Assembly (NCBI GenBank): GCA_037367405.1
Contig: JAZKJV010011597.1
Location: 434,001 to 498,000 of the forward strand
Length of the DNA stretch: 64,000 nt
Source of the DNA: Ottelia alismoides
Taxonomy: Eukaryota; Streptophyta; Magnoliopsida; Alismatales; Hydrocharitaceae
Direction of reading: 5' to 3'
The notes below the pieces were generated by a model, which saw only the letters and a list, made by a program, of their open reading frames with translations, ran no database searches and had not been told where the DNA came from. The stretch's first letter is position 1. Every line of letters begins with the position of its first letter. A program made the translations under genes and the position numbers. Positions 9,487 through 18,744 of the stretch are shown here, in pieces.

Positions 9487-9965
9487 CCAGTTAATAAAGG
9501 GTAAATTACCCTTAGGCCCTTATCTTAGTTTTATTTCATTTGAGTCCTGTAAATATTCCAGCACATTGTTTAGTTTTAGGTTTATTTGCACAATGGACCC
9601 TGCGCTTTAGTTTATTTGCATTTATACCCCTGCCTGTGTGAGCCACGTGCTTCGTCACGTGTATTTTTGGGTTATTTGCATCCGATGCCCTTGTAGTTCT
9701 GATTGTTAAGGAATGAATGAAACTTTTTGAGTAATTGCATTTATACCCCTGTGCGTTGTGGATTTTACGCATGTGCGTTTATTTTTGGGTTATTTGCAGC
9801 TGAGGTCCTCGGACTTTTGGTACGTGTTACCAATTAGTCCCCGAACCTTAGTTTTATTACATATAGGTCCCTGAGTGCCCCAGGCACGCGCCTCGCGCGT
9901 GTTTTGCTGGGTATTTTGCACCGGGACCCCCAGAACTTTGGGTATTTGCACTTTGGTCCCTATGC
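9487..9965 (+). repeat. Degenerate TTTGCA...CCCTG repeat series in LTR A
   Basis: About ten imperfect units combine a TTATTTGCA-like string with a following RGNCCCT string, spaced irregularly by 25-60 bases. Comparable series lie at 13100-13290 (A'), 20810-21170 and 46000-46340 (C), 31155-31350 and 43757-43955 (B), and 57265-57440 (D). Confidence 0.6.
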
Positions 9966-10753
9966 ACAGTGCCCTCTTGTCATTTTTGAATAAAATATCA
10001 AATCACCTCCAAATCCAACGAAAATTTGACACATGGCCCCTACCATGGTGTAGGATTTTTGTAGATTTTTGAGGACATTTCTGATCTTGTTTTCTCTTTT
10101 TAAAAATTCAAAAACATCTATTTTTGGCACTGTTTAGTTTGAAAAACCCCAAAAAAATATAAAAACCCCCCTAAAAATTCTATAAAAATTAGGTACTGTT
10201 TATTTTGTGTTCCTTGATTTTCTAGCCAAGTTTGGCTATTTTTAACTGTTTAAAAACCATAAAAACTTAAAAACACCTAAAACCCCTAAAAATTCTAATA
10301 AATACATTAAAAACCCAAAAACAATAATTTTGGTACTCAAATTTTCCTTGTTTTACCTAGTTTACAGGAAAAATACCTCCAGGCCCTTTTGAGGTCCTTA
10401 GATATTTTATCTAGGGATTTTGGGCCTGGCTGGACAGTACCCTACATTTTTGCTACTGTTTGATTTTTAGAAAATAAAATACACATCCTAAAAATTCCAA
10501 AAATTCACCAAAAACATTAAAAAACACAAAAAAAACATAAAAATATTTTTGTCTGAATTTTTGCTTGATTTTTGATGCATTAAATAATTTGTCAAAGTTT
10601 GCTTGTTTTTGCTTTTCTTATTTTCTTCACATATTAAAAATTCCAAAAAAATATAAAAATCATTAAAACCACTAAAAAATATTTTGTCTTTTATTTTATT
10701 CATTTTTGACTACTTCGTAGGCCTTCGACCAATCCGTGCTCCTTGAGTTCGAC

Positions 10754-10771
10754 CCTGGGTGCTATACCAGG
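10754..10771 (+). promoter_or_regulatory. U5 hairpin of LTR A
   Basis: CCTGG-GTGCTATA-CCAGG follows the conserved TTCGAC. The same hairpin occurs in the LTRs of B, C and D with paired changes (CTTGG/CCAAG in B; CTGG/CCAG versus CTGA/TCAG in the two C LTRs). Confidence 0.65.
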
Positions 10772-10924
10772 TTAATCTCATAGCAGGACCGCTTGCTTCG
10801 TGCTTGATTTGACATATTTTCGTGTGGTCATTTTTCTTCTTGATTGACACTTCTGAGTGACTGAGGTCGTAACGACCTATTTTCTGTACCTTATACCTTA
10901 GTCGCTCGGGCTTTTGTGTCATCA

Positions 10925-11256
10925 AGCCATAACAAAATTTCTCTCACCTCACATAATACATCACTAAAATTCTCCTTTGCATCTGCGTAATTCTTATGAA
11001 AATGGATTGTGCCTGTATTATCCTTACGACCTTCGATTTCCCTTCTTTCCGGTGTACGTCGACCTGATTGTTGATCCAACCACTGAAAGAAATCGCACGT
11101 TTTAAAGCGACATGTGAAGAACCTCGCTCCTTTGCTCCACGGCTTCCCTGAGATCTTCATCGTCGGCTCTGCACCGCAATGGCAATGCGAACTGGATGAT
11201 GATTGCCTTGAACGCATTTTCTGGGGTGAAAGAAAAAGAAATCTAAGAGCTTTCAT
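10925..11256 (-). pseudogene. GRF-type zinc finger protein, truncated by element A
   Basis: The minus-strand frame from ATG 11256 (or the inner ATG at 11217) encodes a serine-rich start and then a GRF zinc finger: CHCG, a GARFFTC segment, and CDFFQWLD. This is the CxCG...C...CxFFxW pattern of zf-GRF. A charged helical stretch (DNTGTIHF to VREILLW) follows. The apparent stop at 10891 lies inside the LTR of element A, so the original 3' end is missing. A TATA-like CTATATAATA is present upstream on the minus strand. Small zf-GRF proteins bind nucleic acid in other proteins and are frequent in plant genomes, often within transposons. The role here is unknown. Confidence 0.7.
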
Positions 11257-11290
11257 AAAAAAACCACAGCAATGGTGCTCCTCCCAATCT

Positions 11291-11300
11291 TATTATATAG
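11291..11300 (-). promoter_or_regulatory. TATA-like box upstream of the zf-GRF frame
   Basis: CTATATAATA on the minus strand lies 35-45 bases before the first ATG of the zf-GRF frame; this is a suggestive position only. Confidence 0.4.
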
Positions 11301-11447
11301 GAATCCATGCAAGGGGACATCACCAATGGTCTTATTTCTAGCCGTTGAGGAAGGCACCAAAGATGGGGGCATTTTAGTCCAAACAAATGGTTGTTATCTC
11401 AAAACTCACTGCAAGTAACACGGGGTCATCCCATGTAAGATTTAACA

Positions 11448-11519
11448 ATTACTCAGGGTTTGTGGAGTAAATCGCGATTACTCAGGGTTATGTTTGAGAT
11501 TGAGGAATTACTCAGGGTT
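11448..11519. repeat. Three subterminal repeats ATTACTCAGGGTT
   Basis: Identical 13-mers begin at 11448, 11477 and 11507, about 29-30 bases apart, close to the right edge of the inserted segment. This fits subterminal transposase-binding repeats of a DNA transposon. Confidence 0.7.
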
Positions 11520-11533
11520 CTGGGTGTAATTAT

Positions 11534-14394
11534 CCCTTTATTTTATACCTGCACATAAGTAATAAAAATGAAACAAAAAATTATTTCGTACTCCAAAAAT
11601 CATGTTCTAAATAAATAAAATATAAAATTGAGGTATTTTTGTAAAAATAATAAAATAAAATTATTGTACAAAATACATAGGTATACTATACCTATATATA
11701 ATACTCTATATTGTATATAAATTAAATATTTTTCAAAAAATAAATAAAAATCATAGAAAATTGTTTAAAAATAATAAACATATTTCATTTATAACTTTTG
11801 AATTTAAAAAAATTATTATTTTTTATTGAATTTGTAAACTGTTTTGGAAATCATATTTTCTGATTGGTCAACATCTCCTCCTTCATGGGTCAAACCTGGA
11901 TCCTCGTGGCCGGAGCTTCTTCCCGATATTTTCCTGCCCGACTCCACTCTCCTCTTACCTTAGGATTTGGACCCGATATTCCTCATACCTCCAACATCTT
12001 CGCGGGTCCATTACCCGATCCGATTCCTTCTCGGGTCTCGCGCTTCTCTCTGATCTTTCCAGACCCTCGACAACTCTATATAATCTCTTCTCCACCTCTA
12101 CAGTACCCTACCTCATGCCTCTCTCCCTTTTTACACCCTAGCCACCACCAGCTGAGTGACAGCCATATGGAGCGTCACCTGGTGATCAATTTAGTGCAGC
12201 AACGCCACAGCTCGACCTTCGTGGCCGAAGTTCCACCGCGAACAGCATCCTTCGCCTTTCGAAGCTCGGTCGAGACCATCACCTTGACGCCCACCTTCGC
12301 CTGGAGCTCAGAAGTTGATCCAAACCTTCAGGTGAAGCTTTCATCCTTCGCTTGAGTCCATTCATTCAGATCTTTCATTCTAGCTTTGTCGTCCCTTTGC
12401 CAGCTCCGACTAGTTGGTTGGAGCTCCATCACCCACCTTCAACCGCTCAGATATCATCGCACAAACACCCTCCATCTTGCTTTGCATCCTGATCATCGTG
12501 ATCTTCGTCCATCTAGTCGAGACTAGGCTTGAGATCTCCTCAATTGCCTTCGTCAGAGATCGAAGTCTACCCCATGTCGCTTCTTTTCTTTCTAGCCTGA
12601 ATAACCCAGACCAAAGCATAGCTCTTAGTCAGAGTTACCCTTTGCAGGTCATTACGCGTGTTAGGAGCCCTTCTTTCATCCATTCCAGGGCTCGCCGAAG
12701 CAACTCCAAGTGCTAACTGCCGTCACACCTACCCAGCTGTTGGAGCTTCCATCCGAGCCGTCCAGTCGACACGGAAGCCTTCCACGATCACGTCAGCGCC
12801 TTCTGACCTCCCATCGGAGCTGGGGATCTCTTACTTGGCTCCGGTGAAGTTCGCCTGGAGACTGTTCTTCCAGACGCGCTCCACACCGTTGGATCGACCG
12901 AGAACCTCCATATCGCATCTTGATCGTCCATCTAGCTACCCTATTGGAACGTTGGATGTCAGATCTGACGGCCACATACACCCCACATTCCCGACCGTTC
13001 TGGCACCGTCAGATCTGACACCTGATGCCATCAGAGCCGCACGTCTATGCCTTCTCAGCGGCCGACACGTGCCCCCTTCACGCAGACCTCATGTGCTGCA
13101 AGGGTATATATCACTTTTTACCCTGTACTTGGTTTACTTATGTTTTAGTCCATAAAATAAATGTTGTAATTTAACCGATTTGCATTCTAGTCCCTATAGT
13201 TTCTATTATTTGCAATGTAGTCCTTCCTGCTTGGAGACACGTGCGTCGTCATGCAAACTTTGGTGTATTTGCATGTTTAGTCCTAGAGCTTTCTTATGTT
13301 AATGTTTGAGTGATATGTTTTCTGAAATTGCAAATATGCCTTGTGAGTGTGGAATTGAGGCATATATGGATTTAATTGGAAAATTTGCATGATCGACCCT
13401 GGACTATTAGATCCTGTTAATGTTTAGTATAAAAACTTAAATAAATTGCATTTAGGTCCCTACGAAGTATGTGTTGAGTTTTTAATTAAATAATATCAAA
13501 ACTACTCCAAACATTCTCAAAACTATACCAATAGCTCTTGCTAGTGTGTAATATTTTTGATAACTTTTGTGATACATTTTGATTTTATTTGTTATTTTCT
13601 AAAAATCAAAATCCCTAAAAAAACCTTATTCTGATTTAGGAATCCCATAAAAATAGAAAAATACCTTTAAAAATTCCAAAAAAATTTGGGTGCTCGTGTT
13701 TTGTTGTCTTTTGATTTCTATATTGTTTTCATTCCATTATCTTTTATAAAACACCTAAAAATTACAAAATAATAAAATCCTTACAAAAATTATTAAAAAT
13801 TCAACAAAAATAAAAAAAATGAGTTTTTACGTTCTGTAGTTAGATCTTATTTTATACTCTCACATAAAATTGTTGTCAGGATTTTAGAGGCATTTTAAAT
13901 ATTTTTAAATTGCCTTTCTATCCATGTTGTACGTTGTTTGTTGTTTTACCCTTTTATTTATTTATGGAAAATTATATAAAAATCAGAAAAAGCCCATAAA
14001 ATATCCAGAAACACTTGAATATTTTGAAAACACAAAAATAATATTATTTTGAATTTTTGTGCATTTTTATATCTTAATTTGTGGAGTGTGCTTGTTGTTA
14101 TGTTTTTTACTCTTTTCCTTATTAAATAAAATAAAAAATTTCAAAATAAAAACCACCAAAAATATTTTTACTTCTGCTTTGATTTCTCGACTACTTCGTA
14201 GGATTATCCCGTGCTCCTTATATTCGACACTAGTGGCTATACCGGGTTAAATAAATAGCAAGATTGCTTGCCTTGATTATCGTGTATGATTTTGCTTTGG
14301 TGGTCTGATTTTTCTTGATTGAGCCCTTTTCGAGTGGTTGAGGTTGTATGACGACCATTGACATCACTTAGCCTCACGCTCGGGTCGCTCATCA
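11534..14394 (+). repeat. 5'-truncated Athila-type LTR A'
   Basis: From 11534 the sequence follows the middle and 3' part of the A/C-type LTRs: AT-rich part, TATATAAT at 12077, GC-rich part, CCCTG series at 13100-13290, AT-rich A-tract part, CTACTTCGTAG at about 14188, and U5. It ends GGGTCGCTCATCA at 14394. The first part of the LTR is missing because of the insertion at its left. On the right it abuts a copia LTR at GTCAC, so A' (or a solo LTR) inserted into that copia LTR. Confidence 0.8.
12076..12084 (+). promoter_or_regulatory. Probable TATA box of LTR A'
   Basis: CTATATAAT at the AT-rich/GC-rich boundary, equivalent in position to the TATA boxes of the other LTRs. Confidence 0.5.
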
Positions 14395-15364
14395 GTCACT
14401 AAAATCCAAAAATGTTTCATCACTCCCTTAGAATGGAAGCGTCGTGTTTATACAATCGTTTATGATGACATAACCCTCTAGTATTCCTAGTACATGTACA
14501 TCCAGCATACTAGAAGACCTGGAATAAATCTGAAGATCTAAATCGATTTTACATTGTCTTCTTCAAGGTTTTATCATTAAGTTTCTCATTTGGTTATTGG
14601 GATTTGGTATCAACCAAATACTTTCCAAAAGCATATATCATACCTAGGTATTGGTCATATATTTCCAAAAGCATATATTAAACCTACAAATTTGGTCAAG
14701 CTTCTAAAGAGAGACAACCATGCACGAAATTTGATCCCAACATCTCATAAGTGAGCTCATGTCTTCTGGTTCAGTAGTGAACCTATATGATCTCTTTGAG
14801 AGATCGTATTACTCATATGTCCTAGCATGCACACCATCTCGTCGGTATATATACTTTGATTAGATCATCAATCTATCGGACTACCACATGTACATACTCA
14901 AACATACAGTAAAACATCTGTCTCCGGTCAGAGGATGTGTGCCTATATCATGATGGTATATGACATAGGTCTTGGTTATCTCCATCTCATTAGGTCATCT
15001 CTTTGACCTAACTTATCTAACACCTACGAATCTCTATTCATATGCAGAGGACAACATAAAGAGGTCAGTTTGATATCATCTAAAGAAAGGATTGCTATCA
15101 CCTTCTAAAACTGGAGATCCTCTCTTAATAATCATTTGATGATGCTTGATGAGTCATCAATCTATCTCTTTAGATATCATCCAAGCACTGACCTCTATGA
15201 TTAAAAATTTGAATAAACAGTTGTATAATCACTAAAATGGCTATGGTACATAACACTCTTAGTACTAAGGGACCCCTTATGAAATATTCTTCATTTCAAA
15301 TCAGGGAATGATTTGCAATAGTATTTATTGCATAATGGCTCGTCATGGGCTTGCATGTACAACA
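14395..15364 (-). repeat. Copia 3' LTR, 5' part only (copy 1)
   Basis: It begins TGTTGTACATGC at 15364 on the minus strand after the purine-rich AGTGAGAGAT, and is cut at 14395 by LTR A'. The part 14395-14905 aligns with 54384-54902. Combined with copy 2 (52786-54902) the full LTR would be roughly 2.5 kb. Confidence 0.7.
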
Positions 15365-15865
15365 ATCTCTCACTAGCCCAAAGAGCCATTAATGAGATAA
15401 TCTTTAAACACACACCCATGTGCTAATCATAAGTTATTTTGAAAAATAGGTAAGCTTACAAGTCACTCTGTTCCCGAGAGACTATGCCAAGCTCTTTATG
15501 GTACTTGCATATGCCCTAGCAACAATGCTTGCATCTAATGTGAATGTTGCATCTTATGCAGCCAATACTCAATTTTGTAAAAGAAGTTATGATGCCATCG
15601 ACACTACAGCTCAATAATTATTATAACCATTATGTAAATTCTATTATCCTTATTAGAATACTCTTATTCGCGGAGATCTCTATCTTCTAAGACTAAAACT
15701 CCGTCTTATGTCTTATAAGGCATCTACAGTTACGACATTTTATATCACTATCTAAAAAGTCTTAAGTTCTTGAAGATTAGACTTTGAGATCACTATCTCA
15801 AAAAATCTTTTCCTCCTTGAAGGTGGTTTTATTAGTGCAATCAGTATTTTATCTCTACAATAGGA

Positions 15866-16485
15866 TTAGTAAAAGTTCACTACTCCCATTGCATGGCAAA
15901 CATCTGGCTTTTGTATACATCTAGCACACACCAATCTTCTCATAACTGATGCGCATGGGCAAACAGTTTTAGCATTCACTTTCTCAACTCTTTGAGTTTT
16001 TATCCCTTCAAATAAGTCAGTACCATACTTTAAGGGAAGAAGGTCTTCTTTGGGGGTTTCCCAAAAATGGAACATGTCCAATGTATACTACTAATGTGAC
16101 GGTCCCAATACACTCTTCTCTTTGCTTTTGAAGATCTTCAAAACTAAGATCTAAGAGGTATCCTTGAGATCATCCATCTTAAGGTACGTAACAACCAGAT
16201 TATAAAACACTTATTATCGCCCTTATATCATTCCAAATGGTTAGTACTTTATCTACATTTAGCACGATGAACACAATGGCACTCCCACTCAGCTTCACAT
16301 GGTTCACTAAGATTTTGTATGAAATCATAAACTTTATAATTCCATTAAATCTGATGGTACGACTACTAGAAGCATACTTAAGTCCAACTATGGAGTTTTC
16401 TTGCACACTTGCCTTCCTCAACTATGAATCCATGTGGCTACTTCATATGAACATCCTCAGTGAGGAACTCATTGAGGAACGAAAT
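15866..16485 (-). pseudogene. pol: Ty1/copia pol fragment (RT and start of RNase H)
   Basis: The minus-strand translation, joining frames by eye, gives copia RT landmarks in order: FLNEFLTEDVHM (16483 to 16440), GLKYASSSRTIRFN, then KLSGSAIVFIVLNVDKVLTIWNDI, which stands for the usual LYVDDxLLxGND. The catalytic YVDD has decayed to NVDK. Further on, the frame 16081-15866 reads to CARCIQKPDVCHAMGVV, which stands for the copia segment YAMxCTRPDIAYAVGVV. Several stops and shifts break the gene, so it cannot be active. Confidence 0.8.
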
Positions 16486-16585
16486 CAGGAATCCTAATGG
16501 AATTTGAATCTGAATCTTAATAGCTATTTAGTTGTATTCTAATTATAATCCTATTGGGAATAAGACTATGGGGTTGTATTTGGGT

Positions 16586-16594
16586 TATATAAAG
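16586..16594 (+). promoter_or_regulatory. TATA box of TRIM-like LTR 1
   Basis: TATATAAAG, conserved as TATATAAAG at 17369-17377 in the second LTR. Confidence 0.55.
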
Positions 16595-16907
16595 AGAAGG
16601 GTGGAGGCATTGCCTCAACACCACCAACAAGAACAATGTAACCCCTTGAGAGAAAGGAGGAGGGAGAGAGAAGAGAGAGATAAGAGAATGTGGGAACAGA
16701 GAAAGTTGTACTCATCTTCTTATAGTGATCTTTCTTCTCCAGTGGTCATGAGAGGTGACCGACCACCGTTATATATGGTGTTCTATCTTTCATGTACTTC
16801 CGTGGTGGTGATAGTTTGTGTATCCGCTTTCGTATCCAAGGAAGTTTGTATCCCCAACATCCGGTATCCGAGAGAAGATGATACCGGTGGGTCATGTTCC
16901 CATCAAG

Positions 16908-16920
16908 TGGTATCAGAGTC
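16908..16920 (+). promoter_or_regulatory. PBS (tRNA-iMet type) of TRIM-like element
   Basis: TGGTATCAGAGTC lies 2 bases after the LTR end CATCA. It matches the initiator-tRNA-Met PBS of plant copia-type elements except at the last base. Confidence 0.8.
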
Positions 16921-17242
16921 GGTTTCATCATTGTTGAAGGGATACAATACGACGAATCAGAAAGAAGGTCGACGTTGACGAGATGACGTAAACGTGTAAA
17001 GTGCACAATCCACATAAGCCATGATATAGTGGTCTCTTGGAATCGACCAGAGGCATAGAAGAATTATGCTAGCAATGGCTGGCAGGAGATCGTGTAAGGT
17101 AGCACGTCGAGGGCACCCAGTGACGAGTGCGTCACCCAGAGATGGTGAGTTCCTTCTAACGAGACTTGCAGATGATGAGGATGGTCCAATGCAGACCCAA
17201 CACGATGAAGAGATCGTGGTGGAATTTAACTCAAGGGGGCGA

Positions 17243-17676
17243 TTGTTGGGATTATAGTCAAATTAGGATTAGGACTCCTAATAGAATTTGACTCCTAATC
17301 CTAATAGTTTTTGAGTTGTACTCTATTTATAATCCTATTGAGAATAAGACTATGGGTTGCATTTGGACTATATAAAGAGTGGGGTAGAGGCATTGCCTCA
17401 ACATCATGACAAGAACAATGTAACTCTAGAGAGAAAGGGGGAGAGGAAGAGAAGAGAGGAAGAGAGCGAGCGAACAGAGAGAGTTGTACTCGTTCTTCTT
17501 TTAGTAATCTTTCTTCTCCAGCGGTCGTGAGAGGTGAACGACCACTGTTTTCACTAGTTGTTCATTTTTTCATTTGCTTCTTCGATTGCCCATCCACATT
17601 CATATTTCCATCTGCTTCCATATCCAGAGGTCAGGTATCTGAGAGGAGACGATACCGGTGGATTGTATTCCCGTCA
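17243..17676 (+). repeat. Second LTR of TRIM-like element, followed by a second PBS-like site
   Basis: It runs from TGTTGGGATTATAG to CCCGTCA. Immediately after, TGGTAGCAGACC (17679-17690) again resembles the PBS, as if another internal region began here. This is compatible with a tandem (multimeric) arrangement sharing LTRs. Confidence 0.6.
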
Positions 17677-17694
17677 ACTGGTAGCAGACCAGAG

Positions 17695-18739
17695 TTGGTG
17701 CCGCTTCCATACATACACATCCTATTTTGCAAGATCGAAGACTTTCAAATTAATTATGGGCATCCATTTATCACCCAAATCGCTTAAACAAGCAGATTGG
17801 CAACCAACTCAAGAAAGGTTCGAAAAGAGACTACAAGGTGGCGTCTAGAGTTGCACTGCTAGACTCATCCCTTACTCCCCCAAATAACATACATGCTAGC
17901 CTCCCTCATGTTACCCAAAACTACCATCTCTGAGTTCAACAAATATGTCGTTAGTTTTGATGACATGGAAATATGAGCACCAACCTAACACATGAGGTTG
18001 AACGATAAAATATTTAACGATGGTTGAGGCACCACAAATCTTGAAGCTTTTAACCACTTGATGCTCTCTAAAGTATGGAATAAACAATAAGAAGATCCTA
18101 ACTCACCAAACCCCAAACTCATAAAAGCAAGTTACAACCACCCCAAACAATTATAACTTGATGATATCTCTAAGGCTGGCGGCTCCAATAAGGAGTGTAC
18201 ATGGATCATATAAAATTTGTACTCCGATCAAATCTGATGTTATTGAATTAGATTGATTTGATTGTATCATCGTAATGGGTTGGATCGGATTGAGATTTTA
18301 AAAATCCTTTATTTATGGATTTGATAACAATCAAAATCTGATAATGATAACTATTAAAAATCACAACTTTTTTTCTTATTCTACTTTATGTATTTTGCCC
18401 ACATCGTCCTCAGTCAAGTGTCACTTTAATTTTAATTTAACATGTACCATCATGTTATGAATAAAAGAAAGACAATCTTAAGATCAAAATATAAAAAATA
18501 CAACCATCATATTCTACCTCATAAATAGGCAATGCAAGCGTTTGGACCTTGCTTCACCTTCTCACTAGAGCTTACTTCATCTTAGATCAATTACATATGC
18601 TCCAATCTCAACTCCCTAGTACTACCTTCAGTGGCTTCGTTTTCTATTTTGTGATGCGGGATGCAACCCTCACTCCCATCTCGTTTTCCAACCATAAAAC
18701 ATGAAGTGTACGCCATATGTTGATATCGTTGCCTTCTAG
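17695..18739. other. Unassigned AT-rich DNA
   Basis: No credible gene. At 18190-18300 there is a GAGTGTACATGGATC...GGTTGGATCGGATT stretch typical of degenerate plant hAT-like MITE ends, but no partner end was found. Confidence 0.4.
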
Positions 18740-18744
18740 GTCAA
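18740..18744. repeat. Left target site duplication of element C (GTCAA)
   Basis: GTCAA(G) is repeated at 47281-47285 after the 3' LTR. The LTR start is altered (GTTGAATCCCC for TGATGAATCCCC), so the boundary is uncertain by 1-2 bases. Confidence 0.65.

Larger units (their letters stand above)
1..10924 (+). mobile_element. Athila-type Ty3/gypsy retrotransposon A, 3' portion (5' LTR, leader and most of gag lie outside the window)
   Basis: The order seen is gag C-terminus, protease, RT, RNase H, integrase, hairpin-rich noncoding domain, polypurine tract, 3' LTR. The domain order PR-RT-RH-IN is that of Ty3/gypsy, and the RT core with FMDD and the LTR style fit the Athila lineage. The coding frame stays in phase from base 2 to 5356 with only two internal stops (TAG at 314-316 and 3581-3583), so the copy is fairly young. 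The LTR ends ATCA at 10924 and is followed by foreign DNA starting AGCCA. The matching target duplication would lie left of the window. Confidence 0.92.
7434..10924 (+). repeat. 3' LTR of element A (3491 bp)
   Basis: It starts TGATGAATACCCATTCATCA (itself an inverted repeat) directly after the PPT and ends TGTGTCATCA. Architecture: an AT-rich 5' part, TATA box at 8483, a GC/pyrimidine-rich section (8240-9480), a series of TTTGCA...CCCTG units (9487-9965), an AT-rich section with A-tracts (9990-10690), and a U5 hairpin. Short ORFs inside it are not genes. The end at 10924 is supported by the matching ATCA ends of LTRs A' and C. Confidence 0.9.
10925..11533 (-). mobile_element. Probable Mutator-like DNA element fragment carrying the zf-GRF frame
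   Basis: This segment separates LTR A from LTR A' and matches neither. At its right edge it ends with GTGTAATTATCCC (minus strand GGGATAATTACAC), which resembles a terminal inverted repeat, next to three subterminal repeats. To its right, LTR A' resumes in mid-LTR, so the segment most likely inserted into A' and was then hit by element A. The left end is not in the window, so TIR and target duplication cannot be confirmed. Confidence 0.5.
14395..16485 (-). mobile_element. Ty1/copia retrotransposon remnant (copy 1), minus strand
   Basis: Read on the minus strand it runs RT, RNase H region, a PPT-like AGTGAGAGAT, then an LTR starting TGTTGTACATG. Its LTR part (14395-14905) is homologous to 54384-54902 in the second copia copy. 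It is bounded on the left by LTR A' and on the right by the TRIM-like element. Many stops and frameshifts show old age. Confidence 0.8.
16486..17676 (+). mobile_element. Small non-autonomous LTR element (TRIM-like, copia-type PBS)
   Basis: Two related LTR-like blocks (16486-16905 and 17243-17676) flank only about 320 bases. Both carry AATCCTATTG, AATAAGACTATGGG, TATATAAAGAG, GAGGCATTGCCTCAACA, GAACAATGTAAC and GATACCGGTGG in the same order. The first is followed by TGGTATCAGAGTC (16908-16920), a tRNA-iMet-type PBS. The second starts TGTTGGGATTATAG after a purine-rich AAGGGGGCGAT. The interior has no gag or pol. The first LTR lacks about 30 bases at its start, where copia RT sequence adjoins. 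Confidence 0.75.

Noticed and set aside
12793..13155. Host gene in the GC-rich region at 11864-13155
   Set aside because: This is the GC-rich part of LTR A', matching the layout of the other LTRs; its ORFs have no recognisable domain.
18190..18300. hAT MITE with ends at 18190 and 47680, interrupted by element C
   Set aside because: The two GTGTACATGGATC-like and GATATACATGTGCATCC-like ends are suggestive, but no 8-bp target duplication or matching TIR could be fixed by eye.
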